Origin: Planctomicrobium sp.
Lineage (GTDB): Bacteria; Planctomycetota; Planctomycetia; Planctomycetales; Planctomycetaceae
Direction of reading: 5' to 3'
Assembly: GCA_029259835.1 (NCBI GenBank)
Contig: JAJDEL010000590.1
Coordinates: forward strand, 1 to 8,105
DNA: 8,105 nucleotides
The notes under the pieces were generated by a model that was not told the DNA's origin, did no database searches, and worked only from the letters and a program-made list of their open reading frames with translations. A program made the translations under genes and the position numbers. This document shows positions 1 through 7,040 of this stretch, in pieces. Every line of letters begins with the position of its first letter. Position 1 is the stretch's first letter.

Positions 1-1
1 A

Positions 2-1033
2 CACATTCAAAGCCATATCTACGGACCGGGAGCCTTCAGTGTCGTATGGACAAAAGTCTCCATTCGAGCAACAGAAATCATCGATTCAGCAGAAGAAGCA
101 CGAACGCAAACGATTGCCGAACTCCAAAAGCAACTGACAGGTGACCTGCCGACCCACGCATTGGAATTTGATGGGCGTACTCAGTTTGTGAGTGTACCAT
201 CGATCAGGTACGACGGGTCCCATCCGATCACGCTGGAAACTTATGTCACGCACGACCAGTTCAACAGCATTGTGGTAGGTGACACTCAGAAATCCGGGCT
301 CGCCATCGGTGCGCCCAGCGGGAAATACAACATGCACGCCTGGAACGGAAGCAACTACAGAGGTGCTGTATCGACCAATTCTGCTCCAACCAACCTTCGC
401 GTTCATCTTGCGGGTACGTTCGATGGTGAAACACTGGCAGTTTTTGTGAATGGGAAACTATTGAAGACCGCGCCGCTCAATGGCAAGTTCGGCGGCTCCG
501 GATTCCCGTTGACGATAGGCGCAAGCCCATCGGGGAATGAAGCTGGCCTCGACTATGCATTCGACGGAGTGATCGATGCCGTCCGAATTTCGAAAGTTGT
601 TCGTTACACCAAAGACTTCGAACCTCCGGCGACACTGACGAACGATGACGACACTCTCGCCGTCTATGAATTCAAAGAGGGACAGGGCCAGACTCTTGGT
701 GATTCATCAGGAAATAACCATCACGGGGAAATTCGCGGGGCAAGATGGGTTGGTGGCAATGCGATTCGGCATCGTGCCGCTCTCGGTCTTTCGGAGTTCG
801 GTCGCGATTCTCTTGACGTCCTCACACAGGCACTCAAACACAAGAATCCAGAAGTGCAAATCGAAGCCACCATATCCTTGGGGCTGATTGGAAAAGACGC
901 TAAGTCTGCAGTCCCTGTGTTGAATGAACTGGCGAAAAGTAGCGACCAACGAGTCAGCCTCGCAGCCCGGCAAGCTATTGCAGAAATCGAAAGAAGCCCG
1001 TTGCTCAACTCGTTGAGAAACTTTTTTAATTAA
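2..1033 (+). CDS. LamG and HEAT-repeat protein, C-terminal part (start lies before the window)
   Basis: The frame is open from the first full codon to TAA at 1031-1033, giving 343 visible residues. A TTG at 161 could be read as a start, but the frame runs on upstream through sensible sequence (GPGAFSVVWTKVSIRATE at about residues 9-26), so the gene almost certainly begins outside the window. Residues 1-27 look like the last strands of another beta-sandwich domain that I cannot name. Residues about 54-251 form a LamG/concanavalin-like domain: it opens with LEFDGRTQFVSVPS, contains HLAGTFDGETLAVFVNGK and FDGVIDAVRISKVVRYTKDF, and closes with YEFKEGQGQTLGDSSGNNHHG. Residues about 257-335 form two HEAT-like helical repeats (AALGLSEFGRDSLDVLTQAL, then VQIEATISLGLIGKDAKSAV). 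LamG domains usually bind sugars or proteins, and HEAT repeats mediate protein contacts. A binding or scaffold role is inferred and no catalytic motif is visible in this part. Confidence 0.85.
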   Translation, partial: HIQSHIYGPGAFSVVWTKVSIRATEIIDSAEEARTQTIAELQKQLTGDLPTHALEFDGRTQFVSVPSIRYDGSHPITLETYVTHDQFNSIVVGDTQKSGLAIGAPSGKYNMHAWNGSNYRGAVSTNSAPTNLRVHLAGTFDGETLAVFVNGKLLKTAPLNGKFGGSGFPLTIGASPSGNEAGLDYAFDGVIDAVRISKVVRYTKDFEPPATLTNDDDTLAVYEFKEGQGQTLGDSSGNNHHGEIRGARWVGGNAIRHRAALGLSEFGRDSLDVLTQALKHKNPEVQIEATISLGLIGKDAKSAVPVLNELAKSSDQRVSLAARQAIAEIERSPLLNSLRNFFN

Positions 1034-1038
1034 AAAGT
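1020..1038. other. AT-rich palindrome over the LamG/HEAT stop codon
   Basis: ACTTTTT and AAAAAGT flank the 5-base centre TAATT, making a perfect 7 bp inverted repeat that includes the TAA stop. It has a run of six T, but the stem is only A/T pairs apart from one, so it would make a weak terminator. A second weak structure, GAAGAT-CTGA-ATCTTT followed by CTTT, lies just downstream at about 1064-1083. Either could help end the LamG/HEAT transcript, but neither is convincing. Confidence 0.25.
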
Positions 1039-1082
1039 CAACACCGATGTCGAAGACTGAAATGAAGATCTGAATCTTTCTT

Positions 1083-1493
1083 TAAGGAACTGTCCCGAAG
1101 GAGATTCCCGGTAGCAGCCGTTTGGGCGCTAGCCCCGGATCGAATTCCGGTTCACTCTCTAAATCGGGGCTAGCGCCCAATGCCGTCTACTTTGTGCTTA
1201 CAGGCAAATCTTTTGAGCCGCTGGCGCTAGAGCAGATTGCTCTTTCCTGTGCCCGCGGAAAACGGTTTTCATCAGTAAAAACGCTGACTTCCACGAGGCA
1301 GAATGTGGATGCTAATACGAAAAGTGCTCTAGCCACGGGCCTTGCGAAGACAACCTTTTCTCGCTCGCAGATTACCCGACGCTAGCGCGTTCGGCTCATG
1401 GCGAGAAGTTCCAAACTAGATACCATTGGGCTAGCGCCCTGCGGTTAATGCAGACCGAATTAACTCGGTGATTTATTACGGGACGATTCCTTA
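1083..1493. repeat. 411 bp noncoding element with imperfect terminal inverted repeats and GCTAGCGC palindromes
   Basis: The left end TAAGGAACTGTCCCG (1083-1097) and the reverse complement of the right end, TAAGGAATCGTCCCG (1479-1493), match at 13 of 15 positions. Between them lie many palindromes: the 16 bp arms at 1122-1137 and 1165-1180; AGAGCA-GAT-TGCTCT at 1229-1243; GAAAAC-G-GTTTTC at 1258-1270; a bulged hairpin around CGCTAGCG at 1375-1394; GGGCTAGCGCCC at 1428-1439; and ACCGA/TCGGT at 1454-1469. The GCTAGC core recurs at about 1128, 1169, 1381 and 1430. I see no transposase and no obvious target-site duplication outside the ends. The architecture fits a MITE or a cluster of REP-like repeats. 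GCTAGCGC-type repeats are, from memory, frequent in planctomycete intergenic DNA. An 87-codon frame inside (1122-1385) starts in the repeat arm and looks like no protein. Confidence 0.6.
1122..1180. repeat. 16 bp perfect inverted repeat, strong hairpin
   Basis: TTGGGCGCTAGCCCCG (1122-1137) and CGGGGCTAGCGCCCAA (1165-1180) are exact reverse complements separated by 27 bases. Two more A/T pairs can form inside the stem beyond a one-base bulge. The GC-rich stem would be very stable in RNA or as a DNA cruciform. No T tract follows it, so it does not look like a standard intrinsic terminator, although it lies about 90 bp after the LamG/HEAT stop and could protect that transcript's 3' end. The repeated GCTAGCGC core links it to the other palindromes in the surrounding element. 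Confidence 0.85.
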
Positions 1494-1688
1494 GGCACCT
1501 CGAATTCCCCTCCCAGTTCGTATCTTCATTTCGAACCGCGGCAAGTCAGCGAGGGCAATCTTCAGGCAACAACGAAAAATATGTGGCCACCCAAATTACG
1601 AAAATCCTGAAAAGACTGAGACAACACCAATGAACAGTGACGAGAGGTTCGGTATTTTATTAACAGTGAGAGTTCTGACTGAGCATTT
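1494..1688 (+). other. Leader region upstream of the sulfatase
   Basis: This stretch follows the repeat element and precedes the sulfatase start. I find no convincing -35/-10 pair. TATTTT near 1653 resembles a -10 box but has no good partner. Planctomycete promoters often match the E. coli consensus poorly, so a promoter for the sulfatase operon is expected here but not located. The frame that ends at 1692 is open from 1495, yet its only ATG is at 1630. Confidence 0.4.
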
Positions 1689-1692
1689 GTGA
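1630..1692 (+). CDS. Possible 20-residue leader ORF overlapping the sulfatase start
   Basis: ATG at 1630 opens a 20-codon frame whose TGA (1690-1692) overlaps the sulfatase GTG at 1689 in a GTGA arrangement, as in translational coupling. The upstream bases (GACTGAGACAACACCA) hold no good Shine-Dalgarno sequence, and the peptide is not recognised. It would matter mainly because it favours GTG 1689 over ATG 1704 as the sulfatase start. A chance ORF of this size is quite likely. Confidence 0.2.
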   Translation: MNSDERFGILLTVRVLTEHL

Positions 1693-3116
1693 AAAGAAAA
1701 TTGATGACAAAACTAATCCTGTTTTTGACTGCCGTGTTCATCACTCTTCCATCGGTTGGCCTTTGCGAAGGGACCCAGCAGCCGAATTTCGTTGTGATTC
1801 TTGTCGATGATTTGCGATGGGACGAACTTGGCTGTACTGGACATTCTTTCGCACACACGCCGAATATTGACCGTATCGCCCGGGAAGGTGCGGAATTCCG
1901 CAATGCGTTTTGTACAACTCCACTTTGTTCACCGGCGCGTGCGAGTTTGCTGACTGGACTTTACACTCATCATCACGGCATTCTTGATAACACAAATCGC
2001 AGCGAGGATAGTCACAAGTTAAAGACGTTTCCACGCCTGTTGCAGCAATCTGGATACGAGACTGGCTATGTCGGCAAATGGCATATGGGCAATGACGATT
2101 CAGCCCGACCCGGATTTGATTATTGGGTCAGTATGAAGGGGCAAGGGACGTCGTTTGATCCGATGCTGAATGTGAACGGTATTCGGAGCAAATACCAGGG
2201 ACACACGACCGACGTGTTAAATGAGAAGTCTGTCGAGTTCATCAAGCAGCAGCGAGACACACCGTTTTGTCTGTATATTGCCCACAAGGCTCTGCATCCC
2301 GAACTTGTTCAGTACGACGATGGGAGTATTTCAGATCCGGGTGCGGCGAAATTTCTGCCAGCGAAACGACACAAGGAACTGTACACAGAGGACGCAATCC
2401 CTTGGCGTTTGAATGTCACTGACACTCTGTCAGGCAAACCGGCATTGCATCGGAAAGTTGAAGGCCTACCTGCCTTGAGTCGCAAGACGGGAACCTCCGC
2501 TGAAACCGTACGCGACCGATTGCGAATGCTTGCTGCGGTTGATGACGGCGTTGGTCTGCTCTTCTCGGCACTGACAGAAATCCGACAACTCGACAACACC
2601 GTTCTCGTGTTGCTCAGTGATCATGGTTATTGGTACGGAGAGCATGGGCTGAGTGTCGAACGGCGACTCGCTTACGAAGAAGGGTTACGCATTCCGTTCA
2701 TGGTGCGTTATCCCTCACAAATCAATTCAGGGAGCGTCATTGATGAGTTCGCACTCAATGTCGATCTGGCCCCCACGCTGTTGGAGTTCGCAGGGACACA
2801 TACTCAGCAGCCGATGGACGGTGTCAGCCTCGTTCCGTTACTCAAAGGTGAGCGTCCCAAAAATTGGCGGACATCGTTTCTTGTTGAATACAATACTGAT
2901 ACTGTTTTCCCTCGCGTTTACAAAATGGGTTACAGAGCGATTCGCACGAAGCGGTGGAAGTACATTCACTTCAACGAACTGGATGGTATGGATGAGTTGT
3001 ACGACATGAAGAATGATCCGTTCGAGATGGAAAATGTCATCGGGGAACCGGACAAAGCGGAAATTCTCCAACAACTTCAGTTAGAACTCAAGAATTTATT
3101 CCAGGAGAAAAGATGA
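1689..3116 (+). CDS. Exported Cys-type sulfatase (formylglycine-dependent, S1 family)
   Basis: This protein hydrolyses a sulfate ester after its active-site cysteine is converted to formylglycine. The 475 residues are a normal length for the family. The sulfatase signature C80-S-P-A-R-A-S-L-L-T-G is intact. The second signature is GYETGYVGKWH (122-132), giving K130 and H132. Metal ligands are D40, D41, D311 and H312 (SDHG), and H199/H203 match the usual HKxxH. The C-terminal motifs RAIRTKRWKYIHF and ELYDMKNDPFEMENV are typical. Near residues 319-332 the common GDKR loop is replaced by SVERR, so the second active-site lysine is not obvious. Residues 1-27 form a signal peptide with a KRK start and hydrophobic core LILFLTAVFITL. 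The start is GTG 1689, or ATG 1704, which still leaves a signal peptide; neither has a strong ribosome site. The stop overlaps the next ATG by 4 bases. The substrate is unknown, probably a sulfated polysaccharide. Confidence 0.95.
   Translation: MKRKLMTKLILFLTAVFITLPSVGLCEGTQQPNFVVILVDDLRWDELGCTGHSFAHTPNIDRIAREGAEFRNAFCTTPLCSPARASLLTGLYTHHHGILDNTNRSEDSHKLKTFPRLLQQSGYETGYVGKWHMGNDDSARPGFDYWVSMKGQGTSFDPMLNVNGIRSKYQGHTTDVLNEKSVEFIKQQRDTPFCLYIAHKALHPELVQYDDGSISDPGAAKFLPAKRHKELYTEDAIPWRLNVTDTLSGKPALHRKVEGLPALSRKTGTSAETVRDRLRMLAAVDDGVGLLFSALTEIRQLDNTVLVLLSDHGYWYGEHGLSVERRLAYEEGLRIPFMVRYPSQINSGSVIDEFALNVDLAPTLLEFAGTHTQQPMDGVSLVPLLKGERPKNWRTSFLVEYNTDTVFPRVYKMGYRAIRTKRWKYIHFNELDGMDELYDMKNDPFEMENVIGEPDKAEILQQLQLELKNLFQEKR
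3103..3107 (+). promoter_or_regulatory. Ribosome binding site AGGAG for the fusion gene
   Basis: AGGAG lies inside the last codons of the sulfatase, 5 bases before ATG 3113 and 8 bases before the second ATG at 3116. With the ATGA overlap it supports coupled translation. The two in-frame ATGs make the exact first residue uncertain by one codon, and spacing slightly favours the second. Confidence 0.7.
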
Positions 3117-6070
3117 TGCAGATCCAATTTCTTCTTGCGACGCTTTTGTCTCTCTTCTTGACTGCATTCGCTCAGTGTGAAGAGCAGAGGCCGCGCGAGT
3201 TCAATGTCTGGGCAACGAGTTGTTCGCATGTGCCCGCCGATGTTCTGCGAGGGCGTGAAAGTCTTGCTGAAGCAATCAGGCAATCCGAAGGAAGCGTGAA
3301 GAACGCTCCAGAGTTCAAGTGGGATATCATGCTTGATGCTGGTGACTTATCGGCTCACCAGTATCCGCCTGGGGAGAATGATGGCCAGGAACTCCAGCGG
3401 CAATACCGTGCATTGACCAAACATCGACGCGAGCAAGTCTACAATGTCCCAGGCAATCACGATGCGCCGTATTACGATCACGGGCCGGGAACGTGGTTTC
3501 AAAAGTGGGGTGATCCACTCGGCGAGAACACGGAATTCTCTGGCGTCGATCCTCAGCGACGTCCATTTCCTGTGGAAGGCAACTGGGAACGGTACAAATT
3601 TCTGGCGGGTAACATTTTGTTTCTGATGCTTGCGGACCGCAACGATGCGCCAACGCCGGTGGGGCGAGGGCATAGCAAAGAGAACAACTCTGGCGGCTAC
3701 CCAGCCGGAGCGGTGACTCGCGAAACGTTTCACTGGTGGAAGCAGCAGGTTCTTGAGAATCAAGACAAAATTATCGTCACGATGCACCATCACGCACTCC
3801 GCGACACAACGATTGCATCAGGTCGCGGTGAAGGACATCCGAGATACCATGGAGGGTCTGGCGGAGGCGAGGGATCGTCGTATTTGTATTTCATCATCGA
3901 AAAAGATGATCCCGATGATTTTCAATACACTAAAGATGCTCATGTGTTTGAAGATTTCCTTGACGATTTTCATGAGAAACATGGTCGAGGAGCAATCGAT
4001 CTGTGGGTCGCCGGGCACACGCACGTCAAGAATCCGGATGACACTTGGGGTGCCAAGACAATTTCCGAATCTCGCTGGGGTGTCAGTTTTCTTCAAGTTG
4101 CAGCGTTAACCAAGTTCCACGCTGGCGCACTTCCGCTGAGTCGATTGATCAAATTCACGAACGGGAGCAAAAATGTCAAAGCCGATGTCTATTTGCATCA
4201 AGCGGCTTACAAAAAAAATCCCATTGGTTGGTACAAACCGGCTTCAGTAACTTTCCCACTGCGGCACAAATTTGTCGCTCCAGCACCGATTAAGTCTCTC
4301 TCGCCATTTCCGAAAGAAGCGAAAGTCTTTGACGGAAAATATGTCAGAGCGGCAACGCACAAACCGCCGAAGAAGTCTTCGGATATTAAAGTGTTAACGG
4401 AACGCAATGTTGCAGTCCCGATGAGAGACGGTGTCGTGCTACGGGCAAACGTGTTTCGTCCAGACCGTGGCGGTCCGTATCCTGTACTTGTTATGCGAAC
4501 GCCATATGGAAAAATGAATGGTGCGGACCGGTACGTCAAAGCAGGCTACATTGTCGTCTCACAAGATGCGCGTGGTCGCTATGAATCTGATGGAAAATGG
4601 GAATCGTTCGTACGCTTTAAAACGCACGATGCCGAAGATGGGTACGACACCGTGGAATGGGCGGCGAAGTTACCAGGCTCGACCGGGAAAGTCGGAACCT
4701 TTGGTGCCTCGTATAATGCGTTTCTGCAATGGAGATTGGCTCCACTGCGTCCACCTTCATTAGTCGCGATGGCAGCATTCAGTATCCCGGCAAAGTACAC
4801 CGACCTTGAAGGGCCAGGCACAATCCGGACTGGTCGACGCATGCACTGGTGGGTGACCGGAATGTCGCCGAATATGCGTACCAAGGGGAATCGACCCGGG
4901 AACAATTCGAAAACTGAAATCCGCAAGCTATGGCTGGCTGGTGATTCGGAGAAATGGCTGAATATGTTGCCTTACCTCGATCTGCCCAGAGAAGTTTTCG
5001 AAGACGAAACCGAAGCGGTTCACTATTGGCTGAACAATCCTCATACAGATCCCTGGAAACTGCACGAAGATGTCAAGGAGATCACCGTTCCGAATTTCGA
5101 TATCATCGGCTGGTACGATCACTGCAACGGCGACATGCTGTTGAATAAGACAATCCTGAGTCAGGCGAAAAGTGAAACTGCACGGAAAGGTTCGCGGACC
5201 ATCATTGGACCTTGGGCACACGTCGGTCGCGGCAGCAGGCGTTATGGAAATATCGATTTCGGTCCCAACGCAAAACTGGACAGTGCTGCGCTGGAAATTC
5301 AATGGTTTGATTACTGGCTGAAAGGCAAGAAGAATGGACTCGACAAAACAGCACCGGTGCGTATCTTCGTCATGGGTGACAACAAGTGGAGAGACGAACA
5401 GCATTGGCCTTTGCAAAGAACGAAAGAGAAAGTTTTCCATCTGACCAGTGACGGTCGCGCAAATACGCCCAATGGCGATGGTCGTCTTGTTGCAATAGAA
5501 AAAGCAGGAACCGGAAGCGATCATTTCACCTACGATCCGAAAAATCCCGTTCCTTCCTTGCACGGCGCTGCACTATTTCAAATTCCGACTGATCAGAAAC
5601 CCTTGGCAAAACGCGAGGACATCCTCGTCTACCAAACGAAACTTCTCGACAAGCGAATTGAAGTCACCGGCAATCCGGTTGTGGAATTGTTTGCGTCATC
5701 TTCGGCGCCTGACACTGATTTCTTTGTGAGGCTGATTGACGTTGCTCCAGATGGAATCGAGCGCGACGTCTCGCTCGGTATGGTTCGGGCCAGATACCGC
5801 AACGGGCTGGACAAACCGAGCCTGATTAAACCGGGCGAAGTCGTTAAATACACGATCCGGATGAATCCAACTTCAAACGCATTCCTGCCAGGGCACCGCA
5901 TCCGGTTGGATATCACGAGTAGTGATTTCCCTAACTATGATCGCAACCACAACACCGCCGCCAACCAGAATGCAGACGCCACGCTGGAAACTGCCGAGCA
6001 AACCATCCACCACGGCGGCATCCACGCCACTCGAATTGTCTTGCCACAAGTGCCAAACGAATCGAACTGA
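3113..6070 (+). CDS. Exported fusion: calcineurin-like metallophosphoesterase plus CocE/NonD-family serine hydrolase
   Basis: One uninterrupted 985-residue frame carries two complete enzyme domains behind a signal peptide (residues 1-22, core FLLATLLSLFLTAFA). Residues about 30-388 are a metallophosphoesterase: the CSH at 37-39 takes the place of the usual DxH, followed by LDAGD (74-78), GNHD (114-117), MHHH (224-227) and GHTH (301-304). Residues about 389-425 look like a linker rich in K and P. Residues about 426-985 are an S15/CocE-type alpha/beta hydrolase. It has MRDGVVLRANVFRP at 437-450, nucleophile S533 in GTFGASYNAF, D669 in IIGWYD, and H703 in GPWAH. Its C-terminal jelly roll (PF08530-like, about 745-978) includes VTGNPVVELF. 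The full Ser-Asp-His triad is present. CocE relatives cleave esters or amides, while the phosphoesterase half would remove phosphate with two metals. The gene overlaps the sulfatase, so it probably acts in the same compartment and pathway. Actual substrates are unknown. Confidence 0.92.
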   Translation: MMQIQFLLATLLSLFLTAFAQCEEQRPREFNVWATSCSHVPADVLRGRESLAEAIRQSEGSVKNAPEFKWDIMLDAGDLSAHQYPPGENDGQELQRQYRALTKHRREQVYNVPGNHDAPYYDHGPGTWFQKWGDPLGENTEFSGVDPQRRPFPVEGNWERYKFLAGNILFLMLADRNDAPTPVGRGHSKENNSGGYPAGAVTRETFHWWKQQVLENQDKIIVTMHHHALRDTTIASGRGEGHPRYHGGSGGGEGSSYLYFIIEKDDPDDFQYTKDAHVFEDFLDDFHEKHGRGAIDLWVAGHTHVKNPDDTWGAKTISESRWGVSFLQVAALTKFHAGALPLSRLIKFTNGSKNVKADVYLHQAAYKKNPIGWYKPASVTFPLRHKFVAPAPIKSLSPFPKEAKVFDGKYVRAATHKPPKKSSDIKVLTERNVAVPMRDGVVLRANVFRPDRGGPYPVLVMRTPYGKMNGADRYVKAGYIVVSQDARGRYESDGKWESFVRFKTHDAEDGYDTVEWAAKLPGSTGKVGTFGASYNAFLQWRLAPLRPPSLVAMAAFSIPAKYTDLEGPGTIRTGRRMHWWVTGMSPNMRTKGNRPGNNSKTEIRKLWLAGDSEKWLNMLPYLDLPREVFEDETEAVHYWLNNPHTDPWKLHEDVKEITVPNFDIIGWYDHCNGDMLLNKTILSQAKSETARKGSRTIIGPWAHVGRGSRRYGNIDFGPNAKLDSAALEIQWFDYWLKGKKNGLDKTAPVRIFVMGDNKWRDEQHWPLQRTKEKVFHLTSDGRANTPNGDGRLVAIEKAGTGSDHFTYDPKNPVPSLHGAALFQIPTDQKPLAKREDILVYQTKLLDKRIEVTGNPVVELFASSSAPDTDFFVRLIDVAPDGIERDVSLGMVRARYRNGLDKPSLIKPGEVVKYTIRMNPTSNAFLPGHRIRLDITSSDFPNYDRNHNTAANQNADATLETAEQTIHHGGIHATRIVLPQVPNESN

Positions 6071-6105
6071 CATACTTACAGGGAAATTTGGACGGAATCA
6101 TAGGC

Positions 6106-7029
6106 TCAAGAGCCTTCCGGCCCATTTGTTCCTTCAGTTGTTTTTGTCAAACTTTGACCAAGAATTGATGGGCACCAGTATTTTTCAATGTGTTCGATCA
6201 CCAATTCGACGCCTCGGGCATGGCTGACATACGGCTTGTCTCTCGGATCGTACAGGGCATCGGTGAGATCGCGGCAAAGGACGACGTTTTTGCCAAGGTA
6301 TTTCTGCTGACGAATCCCAAAGGGGCGGCCGAGAACACACATATTCGTGTGAACGCCCATCAGCACGATGTTATTGCGGCCTTCTTGTTCGAGGAAGTTG
6401 TAAATCTCCTGACCATTGTCACTCATTCCATCGTACCCGGTGATATCAATGGCGGGGTGCTGATGCCGGTCGGTCGGGATGTGAGGTGCACCGACAGGGT
6501 CATCACAGCCGGTGACCTTGGCATCGTCGCGTTTGATATTGTCAACGATCGGCCAAGGGCCTTCATGCTCTGCGTTGAGGTAACACCAACCTTGAATCGG
6601 AACCGGCGGCTTGGCAGGCGTTGCTTGTTTCATGCGTTCGCGAAACGGCGTTTCTTCGTAATGTTTCACGCCGCTGGATGGAGCGTGGATGATCGCAACT
6701 CCTTGGTCACGGGCTAACGAGACCACTTCATTCATTTTGGGAGCCATCCGGTTGACACGCATCGCCGCCATTTTGCAGGGATGGTCTGCCCACATATCGC
6801 AAATAATGATCGCCGTTTCGGAAGCCTTCCACGGAACAGTTTCATGAATCACGCGGAAGCCATCACCCAATTTCTCGCGACGACGCCAATCAATGGCGAG
6901 ATCACCAGGAACTTTGGGGATCGTGCTGGTTGGTGTTCCTTCGGCAGATCTGGAAATGCCTGACATCGTAACCATTGCCACGCCTTGACTGGCGGTTATT
7001 AAGGCTTCACGACGGGTGATATGCTTCAT
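6106..7029 (-). CDS. Exported isochorismatase-fold cysteine hydrolase-like protein
   Basis: The frame could start at 7080, but ATG 7027-7029 is preferred: AGGGA sits 6 bases before it, and the protein then begins MKHITRREALITASQG, a Tat-like signal (TRREALI) with hydrophobic stretch GVAMVTMSG. This gives 307 residues. The isochorismatase/nicotinamidase fold is shown by AIIICDMWADHPC with catalytic-type D78, and by the nucleophile loop VLMGVHTNMCVLGRPFGIR with C231. Family members hydrolyse amides or vinyl ethers by a Cys-Asp-Lys triad. Here no lysine occurs between K171 and K243, so the usual lysine 30-45 residues before the cysteine is missing. The segment 172-200 (GCDDPVGAPHIPTDRHQH) looks like a subfamily insertion. 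The gene converges on the fusion gene with a 35 bp gap and is divergent from the Asp-box gene. Calling it a nicotinamidase would be unsafe. Confidence 0.9.
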   Translation of the reverse strand: MKHITRREALITASQGVAMVTMSGISRSAEGTPTSTIPKVPGDLAIDWRRREKLGDGFRVIHETVPWKASETAIIICDMWADHPCKMAAMRVNRMAPKMNEVVSLARDQGVAIIHAPSSGVKHYEETPFRERMKQATPAKPPVPIQGWCYLNAEHEGPWPIVDNIKRDDAKVTGCDDPVGAPHIPTDRHQHPAIDITGYDGMSDNGQEIYNFLEQEGRNNIVLMGVHTNMCVLGRPFGIRQQKYLGKNVVLCRDLTDALYDPRDKPYVSHARGVELVIEHIEKYWCPSILGQSLTKTTEGTNGPEGS

Positions 7030-7035
7030 CAGAAT

Positions 7036-7040
7036 TCCCT
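7036..7040 (-). promoter_or_regulatory. Ribosome binding site AGGGA deciding the isochorismatase-like start
   Basis: On the minus strand AGGGA precedes ATG 7029-7027 by 6 bases, within CCAGGGAATTCTG. The upstream in-frame ATG at 7080 would put 17 residues, including FFPF, before the RR motif. The site therefore supports the shorter protein with a standard Tat-like start. Confidence 0.7.

Noticed and set aside
161..1033. TTG at 161 as the start of the LamG/HEAT gene
   Set aside because: The frame is open to the window edge, with sensible domain-like sequence upstream and no ribosome site before the TTG.
1122..1385. 87-codon plus-strand frame in the intergenic region
   Set aside because: It starts inside the hairpin arm and runs through the palindromes. 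It has no ribosome site and no protein-like pattern, so it is an accidental frame in repeat DNA.
4928..5563. 211-codon minus-strand frame under the CocE half
   Set aside because: It is antisense to well-supported catalytic-domain sequence (triad D669 and H703) and shows no recognisable protein features.
6094..6118. Hairpin GGCTC-AA-GAGCC with flanking GGAA/TTCC between the convergent genes
   Set aside because: The loop is only 2 bases, the outer stem needs a 5-base bulge, no T tract follows, and it overlaps the minus-strand stop. Too weak to call a terminator.
6190..6717. 175-codon plus-strand frame opposite the isochorismatase-like gene
   Set aside because: The minus-strand gene has clear family motifs and a ribosome site. 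The plus frame is its complement and has neither.
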